From positions 124,001-188,000 of the forward strand of contig OZ245872.1 of assembly GCA_965229345.1 (NCBI GenBank): a stretch of DNA of 64,000 nt, written 5' to 3'. The notes under the pieces were generated by a model. It ran no database searches and had not been told where the DNA came from. It was given only the letters and a program-made list of their open reading frames with translations. This stretch comes from PBB1 sp965229345 (lineage in GTDB: Bacteria > Pseudomonadota > Gammaproteobacteria > Burkholderiales > Burkholderiaceae_C). The translations under genes were made by a program, and so were the position numbers. Below are positions 6,951 through 15,987 of this stretch, piece after piece. Each line of letters begins with the position of its first letter. Position 1 is the stretch's first letter.

Positions 6951-8444
6951 ATGCTTCCTTCGATTGACGCCGCCCTGGTCTGGTTTCGACGCGACCTGCG
7001 CACCGATGACCATGCGGCACTGCACCATGCACTGCGCTCGGCCCGCCAGGTCTGGTGTGTCTTCGTGCTCGACCGCGAGATCCTCGATCCGCTGCCGCGC
7101 GCCGACCGACGGGTCGAGTTCATCGTCGACAGCCTCGCCGACCTGCACGCGCAACTGATCACGCTCGGTGCGGCACATGGCGCGGCGGGCACGGGATTGA
7201 TCGTGCGGCACGGCTGGGCACGCGACGAAATTCCGGCGCTGGCACAACAGCTGCGCGTGCAGGCGGTGTATGCCAGCCACGACGACGAGCCGGCGGCACT
7301 GGCGCGCGATGCCCAGGTGCGCGGCCGGCTGGCCGATGCCGGCATCGCGCTGCACACCAGCAAGGACCACGTGGTGTTCGAGCGCAGCGAGGTGATGACC
7401 GGGTCCGGCACCCCGTATGGCGTGTTCACCCCCTACAAGAATGCGTGGCTCAAACGGTTGACGCCGGAGCATCTGGCGCCTTGGGACGTCGAGGCGCATG
7501 CAGCGCGCCTGACGCCGCTGCCTCAAGGCCTGGCCGCGGGCGCGCCGTCGCTCGCAGACATCGGGTTCAAGCCCACCAACCTGTCATCGCTGCGCATGGG
7601 CCATGGCGCGCGCGGCGCACAGGCGTCGTTCACCGACTTCCTGACCCGCATCGACGCCTACGAAGACACGCGCAACTTCCCGGCGGTGAAAGGCCCGAGC
7701 TACCTGTCGGTGCACTTGCGCTTCGGCACGATCTCGATCCGCCAGCTGGCCCGCGAAGCCTGGCAGCGCTGGCAAGCGGGCTCGCGCGGGGCCGAGGTCT
7801 GGCTGTCGGAACTGATCTGGCGCGACTTCTACCACCAGGTGATGCACCACCATCCGCACGTCGTCACCCGCTCGTTCAAGACGCCTTACGACCACATCAA
7901 GTGGGAACACGGCAAGCACGCCGACGCGCTGTTCGCCGCGTGGTGCGAAGGCCGCACCGGCTACCCGCTGGTCGATGCGGCGATGGCGCAGATCAACCAG
8001 ACCGGCTACATGCACAACCGGCTGCGCATGGTGGTCGCGAGCTTCCTGGTGAAGGACCTCGGCATCGACTGGCGCTGGGGAGAAAAATACTTCGGGCTCC
8101 ACCTCAACGACTTCGATCTCGCTGCCAACAACGGCGGCTGGCAGTGGGCGAGCTCCAGCGGCTGCGACGCGCAACCGTATTTCCGCATCTTCAACCCGGT
8201 CAGCCAGAGCGAGAAGTTCGATCCCGCAGGCAAGTTCATCCGGCGCTACCTGCCGCAGCTCGCCGCGTTGCCCGATGCCGCGCTGCATGCGCCGTGGACA
8301 GCTCGCCCGGTTGATCTGGCGGCCGCCGGCCTGGAGCTGGGCCGGGACTATCCGCGACCCCTGGTGCAGCACGACGAAGCACGGCAGAAGACGCTGGAAC
8401 GCTATGCCGCGGTGAAGGCAGAGCGGCCGGATTCGCCGCGCTAG
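6951..8444 (+). CDS. phrB: Deoxyribodipyrimidine photolyase (class I CPD photolyase)
   Basis: This 497-residue flavoprotein would split cyclobutane pyrimidine dimers using blue light. The N-terminal antenna domain starts VWFRRDLRTDDHAAL. The C-terminal FAD domain shows SELIWRDFYHQVM, WCEGRTGYPLVDAAM, YMHNRLRMVVASFLVKDL and the ASSSGCDAQPYFRIFNP block that contacts flavin and lesion. The ATG at 6951 is the first start consistent with the family; reading further upstream would run through algH. Its stop TAG shares the palindrome CTAG with the stop of the convergent diguanylate cyclase, so the two genes overlap by four bases. A cryptochrome role is less likely, as the motifs fit repair enzymes. 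Confidence 0.94.
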   Translation: MLPSIDAALVWFRRDLRTDDHAALHHALRSARQVWCVFVLDREILDPLPRADRRVEFIVDSLADLHAQLITLGAAHGAAGTGLIVRHGWARDEIPALAQQLRVQAVYASHDDEPAALARDAQVRGRLADAGIALHTSKDHVVFERSEVMTGSGTPYGVFTPYKNAWLKRLTPEHLAPWDVEAHAARLTPLPQGLAAGAPSLADIGFKPTNLSSLRMGHGARGAQASFTDFLTRIDAYEDTRNFPAVKGPSYLSVHLRFGTISIRQLAREAWQRWQAGSRGAEVWLSELIWRDFYHQVMHHHPHVVTRSFKTPYDHIKWEHGKHADALFAAWCEGRTGYPLVDAAMAQINQTGYMHNRLRMVVASFLVKDLGIDWRWGEKYFGLHLNDFDLAANNGGWQWASSSGCDAQPYFRIFNPVSQSEKFDPAGKFIRRYLPQLAALPDAALHAPWTARPVDLAAAGLELGRDYPRPLVQHDEARQKTLERYAAVKAERPDSPR

Positions 8445-9472
8445 AACAGCTCGACGTCGCCGATCTTGGCGCCGTCATCCGCCAGCAAACCGCTGGCCAG
8501 CAGATCGCTGTGGCTGCACACCTGGTTGCGACCATTTGCTTTCGCGTGGTAGACCGCCTTGTCGGCACGCTCGAAGGCGCTGCTCGGCGTGTCGCACGCA
8601 CGCACCGCCGTGAATCCGACGCTCACCGTGACGGTGCCGACCTGAGGGAACTGGAACAACTCGGTGTTGCTGCGAAATCGCTGGAAAACCTGCGCGGCAT
8701 CATCTTCGCTGTGACAACGCATCAGCACCAGGAACTCCTCACCACCGAAGCGATAGAGCCGGTCATGGATGCGAAAGCTCCGGCCCATCAGGCGCGACAG
8801 CAGCAACAGCACCTCGTCGCCGATCAGGTGCCCGTAGCGGTCATTGACCGACTTGAAATGATCGATGTCGATGACGCCGATCCAGTAGCCACAGGTGCTG
8901 CTGTCGACACGCCGGCCATCGCCCGCGCCCTCATGCGCCGACTCCATGGCCGCAGTCGCCTTCATGAAGTTCTCGTCGAAGGTCTTGCGGTTGAGCAGTC
9001 CCGTCAGCGAATCGCGCTCGGAGTAATGCAGCAGGCGCTCGAAGTTTCGATAGATGCGCAATACGCCCTGCACGGTGCGCTGGGCGCTTTCGCTGGGCGC
9101 AGACGGTGTCTCGATCTCGATCACGCCAACCACCGCATCGCCGCCATGCAGTGGGAAATACGTGCAGTGCGGCGTTCCGGGCACCAGCACCATGCGCTGC
9201 TCGGTGAAGGCCACACATCGGGGGTCGTAGGCGACGAGTCGAGGAAGGGTGTGCAGGTCGCTCCAGGGCCCGTCGGAGGTCGCGACCGAACTCTCGGGGC
9301 TCAGGCGGGCTCGGGTGAGCCAATGTCGGTCGTCGCCCTCGCCGACGCAGCGCTGGATCGTCACCGAGCTCGGCTGCAACAGGTCTTTGAGCGCACTGGC
9401 CAGTGCGACATCGAGCTGTTCGCGGTCACGGTAGCTGGTGAGTTCGGCGATCTGGTCGGCAAACAGGATCAT
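8441..9472 (-). CDS. Diguanylate cyclase with N-terminal GAF-like sensor
   Basis: The 343-residue cytoplasmic protein ends in a GGDEF domain that would make cyclic di-GMP. The active site is GGEEF at about residues 241-245, preceded by an RxxD product-inhibition site (RIHD) five residues upstream. DSLTGLLNRKTFDENF opens the domain. Residues about 1-150 look like a GAF-type domain (TYFPLHGGDAVVGVIEIE), with no membrane segment. It starts 40 bases after the pilL stop on the same strand and is probably the last gene of the pilGHIJL operon, suggesting that the chemosensory pathway and c-di-GMP are co-expressed. The ligand of the sensor domain is unknown. Confidence 0.88.
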   Translation of the reverse strand: MILFADQIAELTSYRDREQLDVALASALKDLLQPSSVTIQRCVGEGDDRHWLTRARLSPESSVATSDGPWSDLHTLPRLVAYDPRCVAFTEQRMVLVPGTPHCTYFPLHGGDAVVGVIEIETPSAPSESAQRTVQGVLRIYRNFERLLHYSERDSLTGLLNRKTFDENFMKATAAMESAHEGAGDGRRVDSSTCGYWIGVIDIDHFKSVNDRYGHLIGDEVLLLLSRLMGRSFRIHDRLYRFGGEEFLVLMRCHSEDDAAQVFQRFRSNTELFQFPQVGTVTVSVGFTAVRACDTPSSAFERADKAVYHAKANGRNQVCSHSDLLASGLLADDGAKIGDVELF

Positions 9473-9512
9473 GGCAACGACAGCGCCCCATTCGAGCGGC
9501 CCGCGGAGGCGT

Positions 9513-12500
9513 TCATGCGGTCACTCGACCCGCCGTGTAACGGGCGATCAGCGCCAGCAGATCCTCCTCGGAATACGGCTTGCCCAGATAGTGCTCGACG
9601 CCGAGCTCGGCCGCATAGTCTCTGTGCTTCTGCGCGATGCGCGAGGTGATCATGATCACCGGCAGGTCGTGCAGCCGAGGGTCGGCTCGGAGATTGCGCA
9701 CCAGATCGAAACCATCCATGCGCGGCATTTCGATGTCGCTGAGCACGATCGCCGGCTTCTCTTGCGCGAGCCGCTCGAGCGCGTCGAGTCCGTCCTTGGC
9801 CAGGGTCACCCGATAGCCTTCACGCCGCAGCATGCGCTCGGTCACGCGGCGCACCGTCAGCGAATCATCGACCACCAGCACCAGGGGCGCGAGAGGCGCT
9901 GCAGGGCCGTCGGCATGGGCCACGGCCGCCTTGCCGGCGTCCGGCGCCTGCAGCGCAGCCAAGGTTGCCGCACGCGCGGCAGCACCGTACAGCGTGGCGA
10001 GCGCCACCGGGTTGTAGATCAGCGAGACGTCGCCCGAGGCCTGCAAGGTCATGCCGGCGAGGCCGGGCATGCGCGAGAGCTGCGGCCCCAGGTTCTTGAC
10101 CACCACTTCCTGGTTGCCGACCACGTCGTCCACATGGACCACGATGCGCTGCGATGCGCTGCGCACCACCAGCAGCTGGCCGCTGCGGTCGACAGGCGCT
10201 TCACTGCAGGCGCTGGTCTGCAGCAGGGCGCCGAGCCAATAGAAAGGCAGCGTTTCACCGTCCACGACGCAGGAGCCGCTCATGTAGGACTGCTGAATCT
10301 CCGCGGCCGGCATGCGACGAACCGCAGCCACCAGCGTCGACGGCACACCGACGGTCAGCTCACCGCAACGCACCATCACCACCTGGGTGACGGCGGTGGT
10401 CAGCGGCAGCACCAACTTGAAACCGGTGCCCTGCCCTGACGACGTCGAGGTCTCGATGCGGCCACCGATGGCCTGCACCTCGGAGCGCACGACGTCCATG
10501 CCGACCCCGCGGCCCGACAGCTCGGTCACCTTGTCGGCGGTCGAAAAACCAGGGGTGAAGATCAGATTGGCGAGCTGATCGTCGGGCAGATCCGCGTCGG
10601 TCGCGATCAGCCCTTGGGCCTGCGCCTTGCTGCGGATGCGGTCCAGGTCCAGCCCGGCACCGTCGTCGCGCACCTCGACACCCACCTCGTTGCCGTCCTG
10701 GGTGACAGAGACGACGATCGCCCCGGTGGCTTCCTTGCCGTTGGCCGCGCGCGTGGCGGGCAACTCGATGCCATGGGTCACGCTGTTGCGCACCAGGTGC
10801 TCGAAGGCACCGGTCATGCGGTCGAGCACGCCACGGTCGATTTCGATCGAACCGCCGACGATGTCCAGGCGCACCTGCTTGCCGGTTTCCTTGGCCGCCT
10901 GCCTCACCACGCGGTACAGGCGATCGGACAGGCCTTCGAATTCCACCATCCGGGTGCGCAGCAAGTCGTCCTGCAACTCGCGCGTCAGTCGGGCCTGCGC
11001 GGCGAGGTCATCCTCGGTGCTCTGCAGCGTCTGCTGCAAGGTGCGCTGCACGGTGGCCACGTCGTTGACCGACTCGGCCATCATCCGTGTCAGCTCCTGG
11101 AAACGGGTGAAGCGGTCGAATTCCAGCGGGTCGAACGCCACCGCCGCCACCTTGGCGGCTTCCATTCGGGAGCTGATCTGGGTTTCGGCCTGCAGCTCGA
11201 TGTCGCGCAACTGCCCGCGCAGGCGCTCCAGGTTCTCGGTCAGATCGGCGAGAGATTCTTTGATGTGATCGACATCGCTGGCGATGCGCGTGCGGGTGAT
11301 GCTGACCTCGCCCGCCTGGTTGACCAACCGGTCAAGCAGAGGCGCTCGCACCCGCACAGCCGAGGTCGTGTTCGACGCGGCGGCCGCGCGCGGCAACTCC
11401 GGCGCTTCGATGCCCTCGAACCGCGACCAGTCGATCTCAGCGACGTCGTCGACAGGACTGGCGACCGGTTCATGAGCCACAGCGGCTGGCGCATCCGCTG
11501 GAGCCGCCCACTGCGGCGTCGGCTCAGCGGCCACGGCCTGGGCGGGCTCCATCGCCACGACCACGTCCTCGGCAGGCCGAAGCGCAGCAGCGGGCTCGAC
11601 ATCCATGGATTCGGACAGGGCCTCGGGGCCGGCAGCGACTGCCTTCTGCACGCTTTCGAAGACCTGGCGCAGGGCATCGCAGCGACCCAGCAGCGGCTCG
11701 ATCTCATGCGCCGAGGTGATCGCATCGGCAGAGAGCGCGGTCAGATTCTCGATTCGGCTTTCGAGCCGGTGCACCAGTTCGCCCAAGCGCATCGCGCCGG
11801 CCAGGCGGGCGCCGCCCTTGAGGGTGTGCAAGGTACGCATCGCACCGGCCGGAGCCTGCGGGTCGTCGGGGTGTCGCACCCAGTCCTGCAGGCGGGTGGC
11901 CAGTTGCCCCAGCAACTCCTCGGCTTCTTCCTCGAAGATCGGAAACAGCTCGGCGTCGATCGCATCGCTGACATCGATGTCTTCCTCGTCGTCGAAATGC
12001 TGCGAGGCACCGCTCGGGGCCACGCGCAGCCGATCGACGTCCTCGGCCGCCGGCAACTCCGACAACGGCTGCAACTCGGCAAACCCGATCGGGTCCAGGC
12101 GCTGCAATTCGCTGTCTGATACGGAGGCGGCATCCGGACCGGATGCGGGCAGGCTCACTTCCTGATCGACCGCTACCGGCGGGGCGACTTCGGCCAGCAG
12201 TGCTTCGTCGGCGGCGGGCACATCAGCGGCGTCGAGCAACTCGGATGCCGACGGGTCGCTCAGGTCGAATTTCAGGTCGATGGCGGCGTCGAGCGGGGCG
12301 TCTGCACTGTCGAGCAAGGCCTCGGCATCGAGTTCAGCCGTGGCCGTTTCGAATCGTCTGGCCGAGCTCAGCTCGTGGTCGGCCAGGCGTGCCAGCAAGG
12401 TGTCCGTGGGCTGCTTGAGGAACCCGGCAGCGAACTGGTGCAACAGGTGGCGAATCTCGTCGGCGGCGTCGGTGAACAGGGCTGCTTCTTCAGGGGTTCC

Positions 12501-15500
12501 CGCGCCGATGGACGCGCTGCGGGCCAGGGCATGCTCCAGCGTGCGCGCCAGATTCGACAAGTCGGCAAAACCGACCGTGGCTGAACTGCCGGCCAATGAA
12601 TGCGCCAGCGCCACGGCACTGTCGCCGACCGGTTGCGCCAGCTCCATCGCCCATTCGGCGAGCTCGGTGCACAGGCGGCGAGACAGTTCGTCGGCTTCGT
12701 TGAGATAGATGTTGAACAGCGGAATGGCGATGCGCAGCGAGCCGATGACCTTGGTCTCGTCATCGTCCGAGTCCAGCGACGGCTCGTCGGGCACATCCAG
12801 CGCCGGTGCGGGCGGCTCGCTGGCAGCGACCGAGGCTGGCGCGGGCTCGTGCGGGGTCTCGGCTTGCGCCGGGGTTGCCGCACCGAAATCGAGGTCGAAA
12901 TCGGCGTTCGAGTCGCCGTCCAGTGGCAGCGCGGATGCACCATCCAACGGCAGAGGATCGAGCTCGAGGCTCAGCAGTTCGAAATCGGGCGATGTGCCGG
13001 CACCGGGTTCGTTGTCAGCCGGCGGCGAGTCGGGCAGCCGCGACGGGTCGGCCGAAGGATGCGGCAGCGGCTGCGTGGCCTGCGGATCGAAGGGCTCGAA
13101 CATCGCGTCGGCCACGCCGGACTCGAGATCCAGCATCACGAACCCCGTGTCGGCCCCCTGAGGCGACGGCTCCGCGCGCGCTGACGCGTTCGACGCTCCG
13201 GCCTGCAGATCGCTTGCATGGTCCCAGGCCGGAGACGCCTCGACCGCCGGCATGTTCAGGTCGAGATCGACGCGGGCATCGGCGTGGAAGTCCAGTGCGT
13301 CACCGGGTGAAGCGCCACCCTCGGGAGCGAGGCCCAAGTCCGCCGGGAACTCGTCCACCACGACGGGTTCAGCCGCATGCAGCGAGGCGTGGGTCGAGGA
13401 CATCGTTTCGGCCAAGGGATCGCCCTTGCCAGGCGGCATCGCAGCGTGACCAGCCTCCAGCCGCTGAGCAGCCTGCGCCATCTGGGCGGCGCTGTACACC
13501 ACGGGCCGGCCCGCAGCGATGGCATCGACCCAGTCAGCGAACTGCCCGAGCGATTCGGTGGTGCACGCCAGCAGCGGCTCGTCGGCGGGTCGCTGTTCTG
13601 ACAGGCGCGTGTTGTAGAGCTGCTCGCAGACCCAGGCGGCATCGCCGAACTCGGTCAAGCCGACCATGCGGGCGCTGCCCTTCAGCGTGTGGAAGGCGCG
13701 CCGCAGGATGGTCAGCCGCTGCAGGTCGTCCGGCGAACTTGCCAGGCCCGCACAAGCACCGCGCGCGGTGTCGATCACCTCGCGCGCCTCTTCGAGGAAG
13801 ACCTCGCGCATCTCGTCGTCGTCGGCCGTGTCGTCGGCATCGACCTCGCGTGCCGCGGTAGCGGCCGACTCGAGGCCAATGGGCTCCGACGATGAGTGCA
13901 CGAAGTCGGCCAGGGCCTCGGACAGCTGATCGCGCGCGGCGTTGATCGCCTCGGCATCGCCCGCGGTTTCGAGCGCGATCCGCGCCTTGTTGACCGTGGC
14001 GGCCAGTGCCGTCTGATCGGCAGCGGTCGCCTCTTGCGACAAACGCTCCAGATCGCGCGCCACGGCGTCGATCGAGACGTCTTCGCGGGCTGCATTGAAG
14101 GCCAGCATCTGGGCCTGCTCGATCAGCCTTGGCTCGGCCGCCGCGGGCACGGGTTCGCCCGGCGTCACCGGCGCGCGGTCGCTGCGGCCCATCACGGGCG
14201 ACAGCGTACCGGCCTCGGCGTCGAAGACAAACAATGATTTGGCCAACGCCGGCTGCACGCTGAGCATGTCGATCAGGAAGCCGAGCGCGCCGAGATTGCC
14301 TGCCAGTCGGTCGAAGACGCCGGCCTGGCCCACGCGCGACACATCGACTTCGGTTGAACTGAGACCGTCGACCTCATCGCGCATGCGCAGCAAGGCACTG
14401 GCGGCGTGGTCCATGCCCAGCACCGAAAGCACACCGCGCATGGCCGACAGGTGATGCGGCACCGGGATCAGCACGGTGGGGTCTGCCGGATTGCGGAAGA
14501 ACTGGTCGATCAGCTTCTCGGCGTCCGACAGCGTCGTGCGCAACTCCTGCACCACGCTGCCCATCGTCTGCCGATCGGACATGCGCCGGTACAGCTCTTC
14601 CATCCACCCTTCGAGCGGCTGGGGCACCGCGCCCTGCCGGACGCTGCCCATGCGCTGGGCCAGACGCTGGATGCGCGCATCCAGCTCGGGGTGATCGAAT
14701 TCGGCGTCTTCGAGGCAGGCCTCGACGTACAGCAAGCTGGTGGCGGCCTCCATGGCCAGCGCCGCAGACGGGGCCGCAGCGGTCTGTTGGGTCAGGGTGG
14801 CGGCAGCGCGCAGCTCGTCGGCGAGGAGTTCGCCAGACGGAAACAGGCGCTTGAGCGACTCACCGGCCAGGGCGAACTGCTCGGTCAGGCCGTTGATGCG
14901 GTGCAACTCGCCACCGGCCACACCCGACCAGGACTCCTTCGCCGCAGCGACCCGCTTGCTGGCCTGCGCGATCAGCGCCGGATCGAAGCGGCCGAGTGCG
15001 CTGCTGTGGTAATCGCCCGCCAGGTGGTGCACCAGATCGTAGGCCTGGCGCACCGCGGCCAGACGCGGCGCCCGGCGGCCGTCGCCCGGCGAATCGGCCT
15101 GCGCACAGAAGAACAACAGGTCGCGCGCCAGGGGTTCTGAAATCTCGCTGCCACCGCGCTCGAGGATGCGCAGCTGCGCCAGCAGCCTGGAGGCAACGCG
15201 CTTGCTGAACACATCGGGTGACAGCAGACCGGCCGCCTGCGCTTCGAACATGGCCGCGGCCAGCTTCCACAACGTGGCAGCCTGGACGTTGTCGGTCCCC
15301 GCGCCGAGGCCGGCAAAGATGTGGCTCATGCGATGAGCCGCACCCGGCGTCGGCGCGCGCATGATCGACAACATCCGCGCCTCGATGGCCGACCGGGTGT
15401 CGGCATCGGGCTGGCAGGCAACCGCGCGGTCATCGGGTGGCAGCGGCAGCCACTGCCAGTCGTGGAACCACAGGTCGGCGGGGTGGATCCGGTCGGCACC

Positions 15501-15941
15501 GGCAATCTCCTGCACCGCGCGGTACTGCGGGAACATCGCCAGCGATGAGACCGACTTGCCGGCGAGCAAGCGGGCGACGTAATCCATCAGGGCAAAGCAG
15601 GCCGCCTCGATGATCGAAACCGCATGCGCATCGATGGATCTCGGCTTGGCGATCAAGCGCTGGACACAGGCTTCGCAGGCGCGCAGCAGGCTGGCGCCCG
15701 CCGGCAGGGCCACGAGCTCCAGCGCACCGACGCCCTGGTGCAGATGCTGGCGGGCGTTGTGCAGGACGGCTGGGTCGACCACATCGACATCGGCATCGAA
15801 GGTGGTTTCAGACTCCTTCAGGTGCCGCCGCAGCGACTTCAGCGCCAGTTCAAGTGAGCGCCTCAGCTCTTCCTGTACCCAGGACAGGGCACTCAGATCG
15901 CTCAGACCATCCGCCGTTTGAGGATTGCGCAGGCTGTCCAT
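9513..15941 (-). CDS. pilL: Giant hybrid chemotaxis histidine kinase (PilL/ChpA-type CheA)
   Basis: This 2142-residue kinase is the signalling hub of a type IV pilus-type chemosensory pathway. The N-terminus resembles a FimL-like degenerate Hpt (RQHLHQGVGALELV near residue 65). Three further Hpt-type sites have a phosphorylatable histidine: FHTLKGSARMVG (His751), AHSLAGSSATVG (His1114) and LHTLKGGARLAG (His1372). Acidic, Pro/Ala-rich linkers separate them. The HATPase domain has EHLVRNSVTHG (Asn near 1719), DDGAGLD and GRGVGMDVV. A CheW-like domain follows, then a receiver (VVDDSLTVRR; phosphoacceptor Asp2069 in SDIEMPRMDG). It starts 46 bases after pilJ. Length and domain order match Pseudomonas ChpA with fewer Hpt repeats. 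Confidence 0.93.
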   Translation of the reverse strand: MDSLRNPQTADGLSDLSALSWVQEELRRSLELALKSLRRHLKESETTFDADVDVVDPAVLHNARQHLHQGVGALELVALPAGASLLRACEACVQRLIAKPRSIDAHAVSIIEAACFALMDYVARLLAGKSVSSLAMFPQYRAVQEIAGADRIHPADLWFHDWQWLPLPPDDRAVACQPDADTRSAIEARMLSIMRAPTPGAAHRMSHIFAGLGAGTDNVQAATLWKLAAAMFEAQAAGLLSPDVFSKRVASRLLAQLRILERGGSEISEPLARDLLFFCAQADSPGDGRRAPRLAAVRQAYDLVHHLAGDYHSSALGRFDPALIAQASKRVAAAKESWSGVAGGELHRINGLTEQFALAGESLKRLFPSGELLADELRAAATLTQQTAAAPSAALAMEAATSLLYVEACLEDAEFDHPELDARIQRLAQRMGSVRQGAVPQPLEGWMEELYRRMSDRQTMGSVVQELRTTLSDAEKLIDQFFRNPADPTVLIPVPHHLSAMRGVLSVLGMDHAASALLRMRDEVDGLSSTEVDVSRVGQAGVFDRLAGNLGALGFLIDMLSVQPALAKSLFVFDAEAGTLSPVMGRSDRAPVTPGEPVPAAAEPRLIEQAQMLAFNAAREDVSIDAVARDLERLSQEATAADQTALAATVNKARIALETAGDAEAINAARDQLSEALADFVHSSSEPIGLESAATAAREVDADDTADDDEMREVFLEEAREVIDTARGACAGLASSPDDLQRLTILRRAFHTLKGSARMVGLTEFGDAAWVCEQLYNTRLSEQRPADEPLLACTTESLGQFADWVDAIAAGRPVVYSAAQMAQAAQRLEAGHAAMPPGKGDPLAETMSSTHASLHAAEPVVVDEFPADLGLAPEGGASPGDALDFHADARVDLDLNMPAVEASPAWDHASDLQAGASNASARAEPSPQGADTGFVMLDLESGVADAMFEPFDPQATQPLPHPSADPSRLPDSPPADNEPGAGTSPDFELLSLELDPLPLDGASALPLDGDSNADFDLDFGAATPAQAETPHEPAPASVAASEPPAPALDVPDEPSLDSDDDETKVIGSLRIAIPLFNIYLNEADELSRRLCTELAEWAMELAQPVGDSAVALAHSLAGSSATVGFADLSNLARTLEHALARSASIGAGTPEEAALFTDAADEIRHLLHQFAAGFLKQPTDTLLARLADHELSSARRFETATAELDAEALLDSADAPLDAAIDLKFDLSDPSASELLDAADVPAADEALLAEVAPPVAVDQEVSLPASGPDAASVSDSELQRLDPIGFAELQPLSELPAAEDVDRLRVAPSGASQHFDDEEDIDVSDAIDAELFPIFEEEAEELLGQLATRLQDWVRHPDDPQAPAGAMRTLHTLKGGARLAGAMRLGELVHRLESRIENLTALSADAITSAHEIEPLLGRCDALRQVFESVQKAVAAGPEALSESMDVEPAAALRPAEDVVVAMEPAQAVAAEPTPQWAAPADAPAAVAHEPVASPVDDVAEIDWSRFEGIEAPELPRAAAASNTTSAVRVRAPLLDRLVNQAGEVSITRTRIASDVDHIKESLADLTENLERLRGQLRDIELQAETQISSRMEAAKVAAVAFDPLEFDRFTRFQELTRMMAESVNDVATVQRTLQQTLQSTEDDLAAQARLTRELQDDLLRTRMVEFEGLSDRLYRVVRQAAKETGKQVRLDIVGGSIEIDRGVLDRMTGAFEHLVRNSVTHGIELPATRAANGKEATGAIVVSVTQDGNEVGVEVRDDGAGLDLDRIRSKAQAQGLIATDADLPDDQLANLIFTPGFSTADKVTELSGRGVGMDVVRSEVQAIGGRIETSTSSGQGTGFKLVLPLTTAVTQVVMVRCGELTVGVPSTLVAAVRRMPAAEIQQSYMSGSCVVDGETLPFYWLGALLQTSACSEAPVDRSGQLLVVRSASQRIVVHVDDVVGNQEVVVKNLGPQLSRMPGLAGMTLQASGDVSLIYNPVALATLYGAAARAATLAALQAPDAGKAAVAHADGPAAPLAPLVLVVDDSLTVRRVTERMLRREGYRVTLAKDGLDALERLAQEKPAIVLSDIEMPRMDGFDLVRNLRADPRLHDLPVIMITSRIAQKHRDYAAELGVEHYLGKPYSEEDLLALIARYTAGRVTA

Positions 15942-15987
15942 GCGATGCCTTGGTTCTGGTGAGTCAGCAGGGCCGTGTTCGGTACGG

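Noticed and set aside
10614..12119. A 501-codon open frame on the plus strand opposite pilL
   Set aside because: It lies wholly antisense to the kinase gene and shows no domain; GC-rich codon bias on the other strand opens such frames.
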